NCBI RefSeq assembly: GCF_004799515.1
Contig: NZ_SSMX01000014.1
Location: 124,001 to 188,000, forward strand
Source of the DNA: Phenylobacterium sp.
GTDB lineage: Bacteria > Pseudomonadota > Alphaproteobacteria > Caulobacterales > Caulobacteraceae
Direction of reading: 5' to 3'
Length of the DNA stretch: 64,000 nt
Part shown: positions 62,437 through 64,000 of the stretch, piece after piece
Layout of the letters: each line of letters begins with the position of its first letter
Numbering within the stretch: the first letter of the stretch is position 1
Position numbers and translations under genes: made by a program
Notes under the pieces: generated by a model
The model's input: only the letters and a program-made list of their open reading frames with translations
The model's database searches: none
What the model was told of the DNA's origin: nothing

Positions 62437-63752
62437 CGCCCCCGCACTTCCGCCCCCGGGAATTGCTGCTCGAACTGGCCCAGGGCCTGGGCTGACAGGC
62501 TGACGGCCAGGCGGACCGTGCCGTCCTTGCCGTCGTGGCGCTGCAGCACGCGGCCGTGGCGATAGAGCCAGGCGATGGCCGCGCCCTCGCCCACCGGGGT
62601 GTAGACGTCCACCGGCGGCGCTTCGTCCACCAGGCCGGCCACCGCCTCCAGCAGGGCTTCGCAGCCCGCACCGGTGACCGCCGAGACCGGCAGGGCCGGC
62701 GGATGGGCGCGGCGCGCATCGCCCTCGACCGTAGCGCGGGCGTCCGGGGGCACGAGGTCCAGCTTGTTCCAGACCTCCAGGATGTTGCGCTCCTCCATGT
62801 CGACGCCGAGGCGGTCGAGCACGGTGCGCACGTCGGCGGCCTGGGCGGCGCTCTCGTCGCTGGCGATATCGCGGACGTGCAGCACGACGTCGGCCTCCTT
62901 CACCTCCTCCAGGGTGGCGCGGAAGGCCTCGACCAGCTCGTGCGGCAGGTCGGAGATGAAGCCCACGGTGTCCGACAGGATCGCCGGGCGGCCATCGGGC
63001 AGCTTCAGCATCCGGAGCGTTGGGTCGAGGGTGGCGAACAGCATGTCCTCAGCCACCACCTCGGCCTCGGTCAGGCGGTTGAACAGCGTCGACTTGCCGG
63101 CGTTGGTGTAGCCCACCAGCGCCACCGTCGGATACGGATGCCGCTTGCGCGCCGAGCGCTGCAGGGTGCGGGTGCGGCGCACCTCGATCAGCTCGCGCTT
63201 CAGCTTGCCGATCTTCTCGGCCAGCAGCCGGCGGTCGGTCTCGATCTGGGTTTCGCCCGGGCCGCCCATGACGCCGAAGCCGCCGCGCTGGCGCTCCAGG
63301 TGGGTCCAGGTGCGCACCAGGCGCGAGCGCTCGTAGGACAACCGGGCCAGCTCGACCTGCAGGCGGCCCTCCCGGGTGCGGGCGCGGCGGGCGAAGATCT
63401 CGAGGATCAGGCCGGTGCGGTCGATGACCTTCACCTGCCAGGCCTTCTCCAGGTTGCGCTGCTGCACTGGGGTGAGGGCGTCGTCGACGATGGCGACGTC
63501 GGCGTGGGTCAGCTCGGCGAGGTGGCCGATCTCCTCGACCTTGCCCTTGCCGAACAGGGTGGCGGGCGTGCGCTGGCGCAGGTGCGCGACCAGGGTCTCG
63601 CGAACCTCCAGGTCGAGCGCGAGCGCCAGGCCGACCGCCTCTTCCAGGCGCGCCTCAGGGCCGCGGGAAGAGCTGCGCCCTTCCCGGTCGGGATGGATGA
63701 CGATGGCGCCCTGGACCGGCGCCTCGCGGTCAACGAGCTTGGAGGAACTCAA
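62433..63752 (-). CDS. hflX: GTPase HflX (ribosome rescue)
   Basis: The 439-residue protein has the HflX N-terminal domain ([35 protein letters not shown]), the GxGGPGE-type motif [13 protein letters not shown], and a G domain with G1 [17 protein letters not shown]3 [10 protein letters not shown] and NKLD (G4). It splits stalled ribosomes. TTG 63752 overlaps the hfq stop as TTGA, so translation is coupled to hfq. Confidence 0.94.
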   Translation of the reverse strand: MSSSKLVDREAPVQGAIVIHPDREGRSSSRGPEARLEEAVGLALALDLEVRETLVAHLRQRTPATLFGKGKVEEIGHLAELTHADVAIVDDALTPVQQRNLEKAWQVKVIDRTGLILEIFARRARTREGRLQVELARLSYERSRLVRTWTHLERQRGGFGVMGGPGETQIETDRRLLAEKIGKLKRELIEVRRTRTLQRSARKRHPYPTVALVGYTNAGKSTLFNRLTEAEVVAEDMLFATLDPTLRMLKLPDGRPAILSDTVGFISDLPHELVEAFRATLEEVKEADVVLHVRDIASDESAAQAADVRTVLDRLGVDMEERNILEVWNKLDLVPPDARATVEGDARRAHPPALPVSAVTGAGCEALLEAVAGLVDEAPPVDVYTPVGEGAAIAWLYRHGRVLQRHDGKDGTVRLAVSLSAQALGQFEQQFPGAEVRGR

Positions 63753-63994
63753 TCGCTCTCGTCTTCGCCGGGCTCATAGAGCTGAACAGGTTGCGCCGGC
63801 ATGATGGTGGAGATGGCGTGCTTGTAGACAAGTTGGGACTGCCCGTCACGGCGGAGCAACACGCAGAAGTTGTCGAACCAGCTGACCACGCCCTGCAGCT
63901 TCACGCCGTTGACCAGGAAGATGGTGAGCGGCGTCTTCGACTTGCGCACGCTGTTCAGGAAGGTGTCCTGCAGGTTCTGTTTCTTTTCGCTCAT
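63749..63994 (-). CDS. hfq: RNA chaperone Hfq
   Basis: The 81-residue Sm-like protein starts [20 protein letters not shown], with Sm1 ([20 protein letters not shown]) and Sm2 ([10 protein letters not shown]) intact and only a short acidic tail, normal for alphaproteobacteria. It pairs small RNAs with mRNAs. It is translated just ahead of hflX; upstream genes lie beyond the window. Confidence 0.96.
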   Translation of the reverse strand: MSEKKQNLQDTFLNSVRKSKTPLTIFLVNGVKLQGVVSWFDNFCVLLRRDGQSQLVYKHAISTIMPAQPVQLYEPGEDESD

Positions 63995-64000
63995 GGCTTT

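Overview
The window is high-GC DNA from an alphaproteobacterium, most probably of the order Caulobacterales (a Caulobacter/Phenylobacterium-like genome). The grounds are a PopA-type REC-REC-degenerate GGDEF protein, a two-domain cold-shock protein, an NDUFS4-like complex I accessory subunit, a short Hfq followed by hflX, and frequent 4-nt ATGA/GTGA/TTGA gene overlaps. The family calls come from reading the translations; no database search was possible.

Layout. 1-2.8 kb: three tRNAs (Glu, Pro, Arg) around a cold-shock protein, a glutaminyl cyclase, a thioesterase and the complex I subunit. 2.8-9.8 kb: a glycerate kinase, cystathionine beta-lyase with a decayed SDR tail behind it, an orphan amino-acid-binding lipoprotein, the cysK-sseA sulfur pair and cyclopropane fatty acid synthase. 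10-14.5 kb: Kdo/heptose genes of lipopolysaccharide synthesis (kdsA, hldE, hldD). 14.5-23.5 kb: recG diverging from sdhE-mfd, then a hybrid histidine kinase. 23.5-32.8 kb: popA operon, SDR, CoA-transferase family III enzyme, YihY, TusA, low-complexity lipoproteins and glutathione-dependent formaldehyde dehydrogenase.

Accessory region, about 32.9-44.8 kb. It opens with a clearly AT-richer stretch. It carries a parA gene truncated and fused in frame to the tail of a HigB-like toxin, an intact HigA-ImmA/IrrE antitoxin-type gene without a full toxin, and a pair of convergent genes that have both lost their 3' ends at one junction. These look like two internal deletions in an acquired island. Next comes a same-strand stress/proteostasis cassette (Hsp20, glycine-zipper protein, MarC, small proteins, HtrA/DegP protease), then a short tyrosine recombinase on the other strand, a membrane protein, and a double PEP-CTERM reading frame that diverges from a membrane-bound winged-helix/TPR regulator.

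47-64 kb returns to mostly core content: GST, tRNA-Ser, a DUF2239-kinase fusion behind a duplicated palindromic operator, rlpA, the tmk-holB-tatD-MBL-purN operon with tightly overlapping genes, several exported proteins of unknown function, an exported amidohydrolase, and mazG converging on hfq-hflX. The most unusual items are the two deletion scars in the island, the fused PEP-CTERM pair, the DUF2239-phosphotransferase fusion with its duplicated operator, and the competing hairpins over the tmk start codon. No CRISPR array, rRNA operon or transposase gene was seen.
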